Part shown: one piece after another, positions 32,594 to 43,995 of the stretch
Numbering within the stretch: the first letter of the stretch is position 1
How the letters are laid out: each line of letters starts with the position of its first letter
NCBI GenBank assembly: GCA_020912385.1
Contig: CP087211.1
Span: 124,001 to 188,000, forward strand
Origin: Neofusicoccum parvum
Lineage: Eukaryota > Ascomycota > Dothideomycetes > Botryosphaeriales > Botryosphaeriaceae
Direction: 5' to 3'
DNA length: 64,000 nucleotides
Program-made: the position numbers and the translations under genes
The notes under the pieces: model-generated
Seen by the model: the letters and a program-made list of their open reading frames with translations, nothing else
Database searches by the model: none
Told to the model about the DNA's origin: nothing

Positions 32594-33239
32594 GTCTGCT
32601 TTCTTGATGAAATTGCTTTTGATGAAATTGCTTGATGTCACGACAGGAATGAAGAGCTAGAGCAAGTCCATTTGACATTCCCACATTACCAGTTATACTA
32701 TATTACAAATCCATGGACAATCGTAGGTGCGGGGTTAAGCTGTAGAAGCTCTTATTGGAGGCAAAAAGTTGAATTTTTCCAAGGCTCCTGATTGGAAAGC
32801 CAAGTAGATCCATGCTCGCTTGGTAAGCAGTGCTCTTTACCGTGGTTTGCTTGATCATGGTATGATACATCTCGTATGTACACCTCCTCAAGAATAGCGT
32901 GATATATTGCCGGTTGACCGATCCCTGCATCGGCAAAAAACAAAGATCCGGGTCTAGGCGTTCTGGAAGTCCACGTCTCTACGAGGGTTGCCCACATTTT
33001 TATTGTTTCGGTACCGACAGCCTAGCCGAACACTTCACACCCAATCGCTTTGCCCCCGATGCATATGCTAAGATATGATCCTGCAGAAAAATGACTCGAT
33101 ATACCCAGGAAGCGGATATGGCGAAGTGGGCAGATTTCCGTGCCGCCTCATCGGCGCTATTAAATATTCGCATATGCCTGTCTGACTTCATCGGTGTCCC
33201 TGCTGTATTAACACCTTTAGGCTGACCTAGTAAGCGAGC
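32594..33239. other. Divergent promoter region
   Basis: Shared upstream DNA of the MDR oxidoreductase (-) and the BBE-type oxidase (+). No gene recognised; the arrangement allows co-regulation of two redox enzymes. Confidence 0.5.
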
Positions 33240-35484
33240 ATGCAGCCGACACGCATAATCTTGGCGGCTCTTTTAGTGTTACAGAACTGGGTTGACGCAC
33301 AAACAATTCAAGATAGTGATCAACCTGTCGGTATGTACATTACATGTCGTGATTGGACTTTCACCAATTCTGACGTAGATGTGCACAGCTATAGTCGATG
33401 CAAATACAGCCCCGGCCGCAGAGGTTGTAGCGGCCAACTCAACTCATTTGCCTGTGGACTATTTCCCCTTCGAAGCCACTCAGCTCACTAGAAATGCTCT
33501 CGCCAATATGACTGGCTTGAAGCTAATCGAATCGGCTTTGTTCGATTTTGCCACCACAACTGCCGCTGTGAACCGTTCGGTTACTTGTAAGGCATTTCCA
33601 GGTGACAGCACCTGGCCTTTAGATGCGCAATGGGACCTTCTCAATTTGCTACTCGGCGGGGGCCTTATCCAATCAGTCCCTGCAGCAGCGGTTTGCTACC
33701 AAGACTGGCCTCAGTATGACGCTGGCGAGTGTGCAAGCGTCACAGCTAAATGGAACGAGCCTCAATTCCAGTAAGCAAAATCACATCTCCTCTTTCGCCC
33801 TCAAGTAGCACCTGTTCAACGTGTGGGTTTTCCTTTTTCGCTTTGGACTGTATCGCTGCTCACCTTTTCTCCTTCAGAGCCGACAATCCGACAGATATTG
33901 ACTTTCCTCTCTTCGAGGGTTTGACCTGTGTGCCTCCCTCACTTGGCCGCCCGGCCACCAATTGTACTCTTGGTGGTTACCCGTCATACGTTGTCAATGT
34001 GACTTCTGTCGCACAGATCCAGCTCGCTGTCAACTTTGCTCGCAATCTCAACCTCCGCCTCAGCATCAAAAATAAAGGCCATGATTTCAACGCCAAGAAT
34101 ACCGGCGCTGGTGCCTTGTCTATCTGGACCCATCATTTGAACGACATCCGATACATTCCAACTTACACCATTGGTGCGAATTCCGGACCAACATTCAAGA
34201 TCGGCAGCGGTGTTACAGCTGTGCAGGTGTACGAGGCTGCTGATGCCTTGGGGCTGCACGTCGTCGGTGGCATTGCAAGAGTGAGACAAATGGTGACTTT
34301 TCAGCAGAAGCACAGCTAATTGGAGTTCCAGACTGTCGGTCTTGGTGGAGGCTATATTGCGGGAGGCGGACACTCTCCTCTATCCTCTCAGTATGGCATG
34401 GCTGCGGACCAAGTATTGGCGTTGGAAGTTGTCTTGCCGAATGGAGAGTTCGTCTCGGTTGATGAGAATCACAATCCGGAATTGTTCTGGGCTCTTCGTG
34501 GTGGAGGTGGCAGTACCTATGGTATCGTCACCTCCGTGGTCATACGCGCATATCCCAAGCTGCCTGTCAGTACACTTACCTACAGCTTCTCTACAAGCGT
34601 CTCTGTCAGCAATACCACCTTTTGGAATGGGATTGATGCCTTCTTCGCCACTTTTCCATCATACGCCGACGCTGGAATGTATGTCAAATCATCCCGTAAT
34701 GAAAGGAGACAAACACGTTGACATTGTCAGGTACACTTACTACACTCTGAGCTGCACCAACATCACCGCCTGCAGCTTAACGGTAAACCCTCTTTGGGCC
34801 AACAACATGACATCAATACAACTGCAAACATTCAACGCCCCATTCTTCGCCCAACTCAACTCTCTCGGCATCTCCGTTGAAAGCCCCGTCTACAGCGACT
34901 ACTCCGGCGTGCTACCCGCCGTCGAGGCCACATTCTCGGCCTCGACCGAAATCGTCGGCACGTGGACCTACCACACGGGCTCGCGCCTCTTCCCGCGCTC
35001 CAACTGGGCCAACGCCAGCGCCCTCGCCGCTCAAACCGCCACGATCCGCACCGCCGTCCTCAGCGCCGGCATGACCATCGGATACAACATCCGCGCCGCC
35101 GCCAACGCCGCCGTCAGCCAGGACAACGCCGTCAACCCGGCGTGGCGCGCGACGCTGTGCCACGCGCTGCTGGGCGCGACGTGGAACGCCAACGCGACGC
35201 CCACCGCCATCGCGGCCGCGAGCAGGCGGCTGACGGCGCAGCTGCAGGGCTGGCGCGACGCGTCGCCCGGCGCCGGCGCGTACATGAGCGAGGCGGACAT
35301 CAACGAGCCGCGCTTCCAGCAGGCCTTCTACGGCGCCAACTACGCGCGGTTGCGCGCGCTGAAGCGGGAAGTCGATCCGTGGGGCTTGCTGTACGCGGCC
35401 ACGGCAGTCGGTTCTGAGGACTGGTATGTCGAGGGCCAGATGGAGTTCTATCCGACGCAGAATGGCAGGCTGTGCCCGAGATGA
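33240..35484 (+). CDS. Secreted FAD-linked oxidoreductase, BBE/VAO type
   Basis: Five exons (33240-33330, 33389-33770, 33878-34280, 34332-34678, 34731-35484) encode 658 aa. Signal peptide residues 1-21. The FAD_binding_4 domain shows SIKNKGHDF near 225, with the His that usually carries covalent FAD, and VGLGGGYIAGGGHSPLS. The BBE C-terminal motif ends D-P-W-G-L-L-Y and W-Y-V-E-G. Fungal relatives oxidise alcohols, sugars or pathway intermediates with O2. The position where bicovalent members have G-G-x-C reads V-V-G-G-I-A-R here, so only the His link is expected. All five exons close in frame. It is divergent from the MDR gene. The substrate is unknown. Confidence 0.88.
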
Positions 35485-35586
35485 GCGGTGGCTGGTGTGA
35501 TGTATTGGTACCGTAATGTAGTTGATGGGAAATCCGCCTCAGGTTTAGGATACCCTTCTATTAATCAATTCCTCTCTCAGGAGCAT

Positions 35587-36040
35587 TCTGGTGCGGCCAC
35601 AATCAACATTGCATCTATGTCTGCTGTCAAGGGTGGTCTTACTGGTGAGTGAGGCCTGGTCCAAGCGGAGGGAGTGATACATAAAACCAAGAACGCGAGA
35701 ACCCCATCAAGCGGCTGACCATTCAAAGGTCGGGCATAATTTCCAGTAAAGCGGGTCTCGTAGGCCTCACGAAGAACACGGCTGCAGCGTATAATAAAAA
35801 CGGCATCCGCGCCATCTTTCTTCTTCCAGAAAGCATGAACACGCTACTAAAGGACCAGGGGAACACAGGTATAGACCAGGAATGGTTTGAGCTGACGATG
35901 AAAGCTGGCGCAGTGGAGCTGAATATTAGTGACATCGCCGATGTGGCGAAGACAGTATTGTTCTACGCAGGGGATCACGCGTACTGTACGTGTCCAATGG
36001 CGCCGTGGTCACCGTGGATGGAGGTTGGTCTGTTTTTTGA
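35587..36040 (+). pseudogene. Truncated SDR relic
   Basis: Three pieces of a classical SDR follow one another without a coherent frame. First comes the beta-5 strand I-N-I-A-S-M-S-A-V-K-G-G (35602 on). Next is S-S-K-A-G-L-V-G-L-T-K-N with the long C-terminal helix region (35742-35986), lacking the expected catalytic Tyr. Last is V-S-N-G-A-V-V-T-V-D-G-G-W (35990-36031), then a stop. A 5-base TGTAC insertion at about 35985-35989 shifts the frame before the last piece. The nucleotide-binding N-terminus is missing. It lies just after the BBE gene in the same orientation. Confidence 0.7.
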
Positions 36041-36150
36041 ATTACAAATGCGCGGGGAGGAAGCTTTCCTTATCGAACTCATCACTCTGATAAAGAACCC
36101 GCTCTATCTGTGTAGAATAGATAATTGAGATTGCATCTTCTTCTTAGATT

Positions 36151-38101
36151 CTATGATGCCCAGGGACACCGATTTTCCAGCTTATCACTATTTTTGTACG
36201 GGTATATGGTGTAGCGGACACAATTCGCCTGATTCGACCCGCCTCTCTTCTCCGTACTCAGCGCTTTCGTGTCACCTATAGTTCGCAGGCACCATCACGT
36301 TAGCAGACAAACCCAGAAATCCCAGGAGACCCCACCACTTAAAGAAAAACCAGGGGAACTCACAATTATCAAGCGCAGACTGCAACGCCCACTTGCACAT
36401 CGCCTCGAACCCCTCCGCATCGTCGTACTTGGCCCCCACCGCAAACGGAAACTTCGAACACGGCTTCAGCAGATCTCGATCCTGGTAGACCCACGCCTGC
36501 GCCCAGATGGACACGCCGCCGCCAACAGGCGTGCTCTGCTGGATGCAGCCGTTGCGGTCGCCGTTGAGCTCCTGCTTGCAGAGCTTCTTGATGGCGTCGA
36601 GGGCTTTGTCGCGGGACATGGCGGGGCCGTTCGGCGCGGAGTCGACATAACATGCCTTTTTGGAAAGCGAGGACTTGCCGTCGGGACCGAGCGTTGCGGT
36701 GGGGGAGGCAGAAGTCGAAGCGGCGGTGGTAGGGCCGGCGGGTGTGGAGAAGACGATGGTCGCGGACGGGTGGGATGTTGGCGCGTAGGGGCAGGGTGTA
36801 CCACCTTTGGCGACGGAGTACATGGTAGCGTAGTTGGTCCTGAATTGGAGCGTTAGTACGTTACTGATGGTCATTGTCCGGTCTGGCGTCTTACCCGCAC
36901 TGGCAGTAGGACTTGGGCTCTCGGGTTTGCTTGGGTGCGGCGCCGTAGAGGCACCAGGGCTTCGATGAGGTCGCTGCTGATTCAGTTTGGGACGCAATTT
37001 CCGCAAGGACCTTCTGTTGAAGTTCTAGAACGGTTTTGTTCGCCGGGTAGTAGATTGGCTGAAGAAGGTGGAGGCATTTGCAGTGGATCCATTCGCCCTG
37101 TCGGTCTGTCAGAACATGGCGGCATTCAAGATCAGGAGAAAGCCATACAGTCTTGCATCGATCGTCGCTACCCTTACAGTCCTCGTCTTCGCAAACAGGA
37201 GCATTTTTGCTTGTTGGGGCCAACGGGTTGCACCCACTTGTAGTGGACGCTGGCGCATTGGTCGTTACAGTAGCCTCATTAGCGATACTAGCCGGAATGC
37301 CCAGCGCGTTCGGAGGCTTTCCTCCGTTCGAGACATCAGAGTTTGGGTAAAAGTAGAAGGCGACCGCGGCGATGCCGGCGCCAGCCAAGAACTTGGGCCT
37401 TATGAGAGCTCCACCGGCCTTGACGGCCGCGACGAGCGGTTGCAGGTCGTTTGCCGGAATCAAAGGCCTGTTGGGCAGCCCATCATCGGCAAGTTGGATT
37501 ACGCCGCCATTCGCTCGGTTCACGCTATCCAGAAAGTTTGGCAGCCCGCAGGACATCAGTTGCCGGCCCGTGAGTCCCGTTCCGCACCCCGCGGCTTCTC
37601 GAGCCGCATCGGCCAGCTCGCTGAGTTTGTCGACGAGCTCCGGCGTCATGATGATGTCGATGTCGCCATTTGCCTTTGTGACAGCTGCAACAGGGCCTGT
37701 AACAGTAGTTGTGGTTGTTTTACTCCCGATCGTGGTGGTCACGACCTGCGTGATGTGCGCAGTGTCTGTTGGTTTCCACTAGCAAAATGGTAAGGAATTG
37801 AGTCGTCGATCGCCTAAGGGACACGCGTACCTCCATAGAAGTTCCGTCAATGTTGACATATTCTGAAACTAGGGAATGATAAACAATGTTTGCGAATGTA
37901 CTGGCCGTGAATTAGCATTGGATCTTCATGTGTTGAGTGTACGTACGTCGCAGGTAGGTCGATAGTGACCGGGTTGACGCCAATCTGACCTGATGAAGTC
38001 GGCACGATCCCATGCTGCACTGGGGAGAAAGTAACGTCTGCTTCCGAGAATCCGCTGAAAGCAAAAATGAGGAGCGGGAAAAGGCTTGGCGAATACATCA
38101 T
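36151..38101 (-). CDS. Secreted cysteine-rich protein of unknown function
   Basis: Five exons (38101-37947, 37900-37831, 37778-36895, 36839-36364, 36275-36151) encode 569 aa. Signal peptide residues ~1-20. A Thr-rich patch follows, then an Ala/Gly-rich hydrophobic segment (FLAGAGIAAVAFYFYP), then a cysteine-rich half with C-E-D-E-D-C, C-x-C-L and the fungal Y-C-Q-C-G...P-C-P-Y motif seen in many secreted glycoproteins. Last comes a block with six or more cysteines. The last intron (88 bp, CTAAC branch) must be removed to reach the final 41 codons; otherwise translation ends in a hydrophobic intronic tail. All phases close. It is divergent from the metallopeptidase gene. No family assigned. 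Confidence 0.75.
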
Positions 38102-38694
38102 TGAAGACTGGAGCGATGGAGTCTTCCCATGGAGAGTATGCGCAGAATTTATAATCACCACTTCAGCTACTATAGAATGCAACATTCTAGCGATGTGGGA
38201 TACGTTGACATTTGACGTCCCTCGTTTGTCGTTATGAGGCGAATCGAATCGTGAGACCGAATTTGCTGAGAACTTTGCGGCACAGGTTGGTTCTGACCCG
38301 CCAAGTCCGCTCCCCTAGAATCACAACAGACACGTTTAGAATGAACCCGGTTCTTCTTATATGCCAAGTTCCGTGCCTCATTGGCTCCCTTGTTGGCTTC
38401 CACATCTGGGAGTGTATGATACATTTTCGAACACCACCTTGCCACAAAACCTGATATCCGGAATCAAGAGACCAGCACCAACAGAATCCTTTACGGAGAC
38501 GGAATACTCTGCTGAAAGTTACTGGCAGGAGTAGAACTATCCAACAGTCACAGTGCTGAGTATCCTGGAATATATGTCTGAGATGGTGTGTTGCCAAAGA
38601 CAATGAGGAATGTGTCCTAAAGGAATCTTGCAACCGAAAAGACAATATAAAGCCTCTCAGTAGACCTGGAATATGATACGAATCATCCAGCAAC
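38102..38694. other. Divergent promoter region
   Basis: Lies between the secreted cysteine-rich protein (-) and the metallopeptidase gene (+). Open stretches here carry no motif. Confidence 0.45.
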
Positions 38695-40238
38695 ATGAAG
38701 GCCTTTTTTCGGAGGTTTCTCTTGTGCATCTCTCTATTCCTGAGCCCTGTGCAGTCGTGGAAGTTGGATTCTACATGCACCAGAGACCGTGGGTGATGCC
38801 TCATCTTCAATTGCTCAACCTATAACTCTGACCTCATTTAGCCGAAGTCCAGGACATGGTCCAGAGGGCCGTCGAGAGCGCCTTTGAAATGGCCCAAACT
38901 GCGCTCACAGCTATGAGGGACGAACAAGCCAATCAGGATATCAAGAATGTTATGAAATTGTCAACCACATTGGCCCGCAATCACGTGTCTCGTATTCCTC
39001 TTCTGATCACTACACCACCATCACTCCACCCCGTACGCGTCAATTCTTAGTACCTAGCACAGCCTCTTTTGCTTACGCGTTCCCTTTGCGATCAGATATT
39101 TATGTAGCACTCGATAGCATTAATCAAAGAAGACAGCGGTGTCATTCTTTCTCGCGCCGTTCGACAGAAATGGTTGTTTGTGGAAGAATCAAAATACAAT
39201 GATGAGGGCAAAATTACTCTTACTATGGTGACTGGTAAGTGCACTATTGGCGGAGTAGACTCTTACTGACATAACGCAGAAACTCTTAATGGGATCATTA
39301 CTAAGCGTGAGAAACTGAACGAAGTCCCATAGGACGATATGGTATGTTAAGGAGCCACAAATGCACTCTTCCACAAGTACCAATAATTGCTCCCAGGTGG
39401 TCTACTGCGGGATGGACCGCTTCGAGAAACGAGAGGACGGAAGATATTACGACTCACGTGAGTGACCGAGAAGAGCTATCGAAGACGATATTCCTTACGA
39501 AGACTCCAGATGGCGATGAAGTAGTCAGTAAAGACACCCAAAGCGAGTGGCGAGATTGCTTTGATTTCCTTCCGAACACTCTTGCGTACACGCACAATCC
39601 GACTGCGCGGTACCCGAGCCAGATTCAGATATGTCCGTGGTTCATTGCCTGGGCGAAGGGGAATCGGTACCAAACTTGGGAGGACGTTCAGAAGAAGGCT
39701 AAGTTTTTCGAAAAAGCGCTCCCGTATCTCTCCAAGTGGCCTTTCACACCAATCGATGCGGAGTCTCTACTGGATAAGGTTATTCTGCACGAAATGACTC
39801 ACACACGTGCCGGCTGGATGTCCAGGGACGTACGTGCTCCATTCATTCCCTTAGATTCGGGTTCACTGACACTTGCAAAAGGTTCGTGGTGGAATGAACT
39901 TACTCACCTTACGGACTCGTTATGGATGGAAGCAATGCGTGGAGCTTGGTAAACAAGGGCTCCCTGCAACTGATGCGAAGGGCGCCGAAAAGAATGCAGA
40001 CTCCATAGCACTGCTCTGCTCCGGTAAGTTACACCCAATTCAGGATAATGTCGAGCTATTCTGACATATTGCAGCCATTCGAATAATTAAGGACCCAGAA
40101 ACACCGCGAAGGGTTACGATCGACGGCAAATTCGAGCCCATCAACTCGGCGACGAAGAGATCTGCGGAACCTAGACACATATGGTCACCCTCTGAGAATA
40201 GCTTTGTGACAGTTACGATTCCCAAGAAAGACGTCTAA
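38695..40238 (+). pseudogene. Deuterolysin-like (HExxH) secreted metallopeptidase with in-frame TAG
   Basis: Eight exons fit in one frame: 38695-38788, 38842-39032, 39108-39234, 39280-39341, 39397-39457, 39510-39829, 39882-40023, 40075-40238, for 386 codons. The N-terminus is a signal peptide. The VVYCGMDRFE strand, the zinc motif H-E-M-T-H near residue 272, and YGWKQC...NADSIALL match fungal M35/Lys-endopeptidase-like secreted enzymes. In exon 4 the codon at 39330-39332 is TAG, four codons before the strong donor at 39342. Either the gene is dead or an alternative weak donor (GTCCCA at 39324), which removes the stop and keeps frame, is used. The exon 2 end is uncertain (39032 or 38984). Classed as a pseudogene with reservation. 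Confidence 0.6.
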
Positions 40239-40305
40239 GATTGGGAAGCATTGGAAGACTAAGTATTTGGAATTATAGAATCTGTCCCTGGGATGTTGTC
40301 ACCAC

Positions 40306-41274
40306 TCATGTGCTCTTTGGCCAAAGCTGTGTCGTTCTCGGGCGGAGAGAGAAAGGTGGTGTTCGGGCCAGATTGCGGAGCACCATTTCGACATCAAATA
40401 GCGGATGGATCTCAACTTGAAATACGGGCACGACCACGTCCATCAGCGGCTGTAGGAACTGCGCGTACATAGCCTCAGCCTTCCCACTTTCTCTATCTTG
40501 CCACGCATCGTCCACAGTAATGTGCAGCTCATGAAGTCCATGCATGAGGGAGATAGCCCGGCAAGTTGGGAGCCACATCTCGCCAACGTCGGTGGGTAAA
40601 CGAGAATGTGACTTCGAGTCGTTTAAGACCTCCAGCGGAACAGGAAAATGGAACCTGACTTCGATGCGCAGAAAACGGATCAAATTCAGACGGTGAGGCA
40701 GGACTGTGCGCTGAAGGTCAACGACGGTCTTGAGCAGCCGGACAACAAACTTATTCTGCGAGTAGAGAATGTCGACCGCTTCGATGTATCTATGACCTGT
40801 CAGGGTATACTGGAGGTGCGGCTCGAAGAATGGGACATACGTTCGCCTGCAGGCTAAAAGCAGAGATAATAAAGACGTGTCGGGGGGCTGCCCTTCCAGG
40901 GGCCCTCTGTGTGTACCATCCATCCACCACCAGCCCCAACATTGGTGATTCCAGTACGGAGGGTTCGGGTCGTCGTCAAAGCAACGGATACAAGCAAGGC
41001 GGCGGTGCATGCTGGTCAGATGTAGCTCGCGGCCTTCCTCATAATGTCCATCGGCAAGCACCAGCTCATAGATGCGATTCCGTAGTTCGGCGGAGAGAAG
41101 CTTGAAGAGGGGAGACTGTAATTGTTGGTGGGGCTGTTTGTCGGGCAAGCTGAGCGCGCGGGGCCGAGTGCGGGGCAGAGGGGGCGGTGTGCTGTCACCA
41201 TCCGGCAATGCATTCTTTCCGTGTTTGTCTGGCTTCCCGAATATGAGATGGTCCAAGCATCTCCAGAATCCCAT
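40306..41274 (-). CDS. Uncharacterised fungal 7730-type domain protein
   Basis: Two exons (41274-40841, 40789-40306) encode 305 aa. The protein has FKLLSAELRNRIYELVL near residue 57, the usual F-x-L-P-x-E-I-R-N-x-I-Y signature, then CRRTYIEAVDILYSQNKF, which appears only when the 51-bp intron 40790-40840 is removed. Both are hallmarks of a very large Pezizomycotina family (DUF7730; F-box-like start). The intron has no stop and is a multiple of three, so reading through gives 322 aa with 17 extra residues between the Arg-Thr and Tyr-Ile of that motif. No enzymatic motif; probably nuclear or cytosolic. Confidence 0.78.
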   Translation of the reverse strand: MGFWRCLDHLIFGKPDKHGKNALPDGDSTPPPLPRTRPRALSLPDKQPHQQLQSPLFKLLSAELRNRIYELVLADGHYEEGRELHLTSMHRRLACIRCFDDDPNPPYWNHQCWGWWWMDGTHRGPLEGQPPDTSLLSLLLACRRTYVPFFEPHLQYTLTGHRYIEAVDILYSQNKFVVRLLKTVVDLQRTVLPHRLNLIRFLRIEVRFHFPVPLEVLNDSKSHSRLPTDVGEMWLPTCRAISLMHGLHELHITVDDAWQDRESGKAEAMYAQFLQPLMDVVVPVFQVEIHPLFDVEMVLRNLARTPPFSLRPRTTQLWPKST

Positions 41275-41904
41275 TGTTCTGCCAGTGAAGACGAGGAAGA
41301 GGCGATGGCACGAAACAAGTGTTTGCGGTGGCGGGGGCCACGTGTTTTAAGCCTTAAACCACGCCGCATCCAAGGCTTGGCTGCGGCACAGCCTGACCGT
41401 AATATGTCGTGCTGGTGCCTTCGGGCAGTCGGACCAGCCAATGGTCAACCTCAGCTGTGTTGGTCTATTTTTGCCGTGAACATAGGCTGTTTCTCCCGAT
41501 TCTCACCTTCGATGACTGTTTGTGCTGGCTCACGAAAGACGGCCAAATCCGAAGACATGAAGAGCCGAGGTCACGTGATCCTCATGATCAGTTGGACTCA
41601 CCCGCCTGGACACTAGGCACCCGCGGTGAGGCTGGAGTGGATAGGGAGTTCACGATCAGGCAGAAACATAATATGGTCGTAATTGAATAGAGACCATTCC
41701 TTTGAGCTAAAGCATAGCAAAGCTTTGATCGTACTTTGTCGGATTGCTGGATACTTAGTCGTGGAGATACTATGAATTCTTACATTTGTCTTCTCCTTTT
41801 TTTCTCCCTGCTCTTTTCCCATCTATCGTTCTCAATGACCCTTCAATCTTTGATATCTTTACTAAATCAGCTCAAATACTTGTGCTAAAGTGAACGAATT
41901 TAAA
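41275..41904. other. Intergenic, no gene recognised
   Basis: Upstream of the 7730-type gene and downstream of the glycosyltransferase. Nothing recognised. Confidence 0.45.
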
Positions 41905-43085
41905 CTACATCACATCGCAGACCGCTTTTTTCTCAGAGCTATATTCTTCGTAAACAGATTCCCATGCAACCCTGTCAGCGCAAGCAGGCCGGTCCTCCCT
42001 CTCAACGTCCCCGGCTTCACACGGAGGTAAGGCTGCATCCCATTGCTGCTTAGTACGCGGGCGCCAGGGCTTTGGCAAGGGCCAGTCACTGAAATGAACA
42101 ATGAAAGCCCGACTGAGTTCCGCGTAGCCGTTCCATTCCTCCGCAAGCCCCGTTCCACTCACGAGGTATGCGGAATGATCTTGAGCACGGAATTCCCCGG
42201 TCAACATCGCCAGTCCCCGATGTGGAAGGATCATTGCCGATGAATTGAAGACGGAGTTAACCACCTCCATGTCAAAATCACCCGTCGCTTCCGCCGTGTC
42301 GAGAATGAGTTGGAACATGCGCTCCGAAGGCTCTAGGAGCATGATGTGCGATGCCAAAACCTGTGATCCAAGATTCTGTGCGTCCTTGTTGAGCCAATAG
42401 GCCCGCGGCACGGCCAACGCGGCTTTGGGAGCGAGGAAAAGATGATCCATATTGTTCATGACGAGCACGTCCGAATCAAACGCCAGGACGCGTGTGTAAT
42501 CCGTTTGTTCAAACGCACGGAACTTCGTCAGCGAGTCCATCCATGTTTTGTCGCCTTTCCCGGTGGACATAATCTTCACCTCGGTGAAGACGACGGTTGG
42601 ATATTTTGAACGGGCATATACAATCAGTCGCCCTTCGGATGAAGACTTCTTCTGAATTCATTTTAGCAGGTGGATCCATGTATGCAGCGCATTTCTCACC
42701 TTTTTGCTCCAGCCAAGCGGAATGAGGATAACGATATCTGCATCAACCTCGAATCTCAGCAACCGCGCAGCGTTGATGAGCTACTAGTAGTCAGTAATTT
42801 AGTTCAGACTGTCGGTGATCGATTTAGACATACCACATTGCAGAGGTAATCAAACTCTGTAACGTACTGGACATACGCAAATCGAGGCCTCCTCACTTCC
42901 GACGTCCACCAAGCTTTGTCGGCAATCGTTGCTGCGTAGCTTGACGAGATGGCGCCCGAGAAGATTGTACTTGGTTCGTAGCTCAGGGGTTTCGCACTTA
43001 TCAGATAAGCAGTAAAGAGAAGAGCGGTAGTAAGAAATCCAAGTATGAACGCCTTTATGCTTTTCGAAACAGGAACAAATGACAT
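41905..43085 (-). CDS. Type II membrane glycosyltransferase, GT8/Gnt1-like
   Basis: Three exons (43085-42834, 42780-42700, 42651-41905) encode 359 aa. A short cytosolic tail precedes one membrane anchor (residues ~12-30), as in Golgi enzymes. The nucleotide-sugar domain begins with FAYVQYVTEFDYLCNV and carries the D-x-D motif in AFDSDVLVMNN near residue 169. N-N-M-D-H-L-F and the late H-F-S-D-W-P-x-P-K-P-W motif are typical of fungal glucose N-acetyltransferase (Gnt1)-like and glycogenin-fold proteins. It likely transfers a sugar from a UDP-sugar to a glycan in the Golgi lumen; donor and acceptor are not determined by sequence. Both introns are canonical and all exons are in phase 0. Confidence 0.88.
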
Positions 43086-43995
43086 GGCCGATGCGTAAAC
43101 GACAACTCGTTTACTTGTCTCGAAATGCTCCTACTGATCCTGCCTAGGCTATGCGTGATGATGTCGTTATTTATACACGTAGAGAGCGAGGAAAGTAAAA
43201 CGGCTAGTGTGCTGTGCTACTGTCACACTAGGGGTGAATACGGGACACACGAGATAAGGAGTGGGCTTTTTATTCTATAGATAGCACATCATTCGTAAAA
43301 GCATTCATAGGGAAGGTATACCCACCTACGCATTCTATTCCCGTGACCGTTGTTTAATACACAACAGCTTACTGGTCGAAGATGCCAAAGGTACTGTAAA
43401 GAGCGGAGAGCAAATTAGCAGAAGTACTGGTATCTACCACATGTTTCGTGCACGAAAAGTACGAATGCCCCATTGCTTCGCGTCGGCAAATACCTGGTTT
43501 TCATCAGCAAAAACCTACTCGTCCTCGGAAGACATTTCCTGTTTACCGTTAACTACTTCCTAGTCCAGTGATTAGCAGCTACTAATCCCGACAGCTATGG
43601 CTACTATACGAAAATCACAAAGAAGATGCTAACGGAGTCAGAACAAAAGGCGGCAATACCAAAACGTAATATCCTTGCATCTAAAAGGTCCATTCCAGAA
43701 CGGTAGCTGCTATTGGGACAGGTGATTAGCTTTTTTGATAGAATTTGAGAAAAGTGTGGGAGAGATAGAGATCAAGAGTACGACAGACAGCGTATAATAT
43801 TCAGCTACCGCTCTTATCATGGGCAAGACATTGTGCCAGATTAACGGCCGCTTATGCCAACGGGGGTCAGGGTGAAGTCTAGCTACGGGGAGAGATGCGA
43901 AAACGCCATTTCCATCTCACATCAAGTTTTGAAGCTGCAAGGCACCAAAGATTTCGATTGCCTCCCTTGTGTCGTCAACGATGGCTAGTAGATGA
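43086..43995. other. Intergenic, no gene recognised
   Basis: Promoter of the glycosyltransferase at the left; otherwise no recognised signal. Confidence 0.45.

Noticed and set aside
34279..34320. Reading through the BBE gene at 34281 to a stop near 34319
   Set aside because: A 51-bp intron with GTGAGA donor and CAG acceptor restores the conserved V-G-L-G-G-G-Y motif.
38232..38810. 192-codon minus-strand frame overlapping the metallopeptidase start
   Set aside because: It overlaps the signal-peptide exon of the plus-strand gene and shows no recognisable family.
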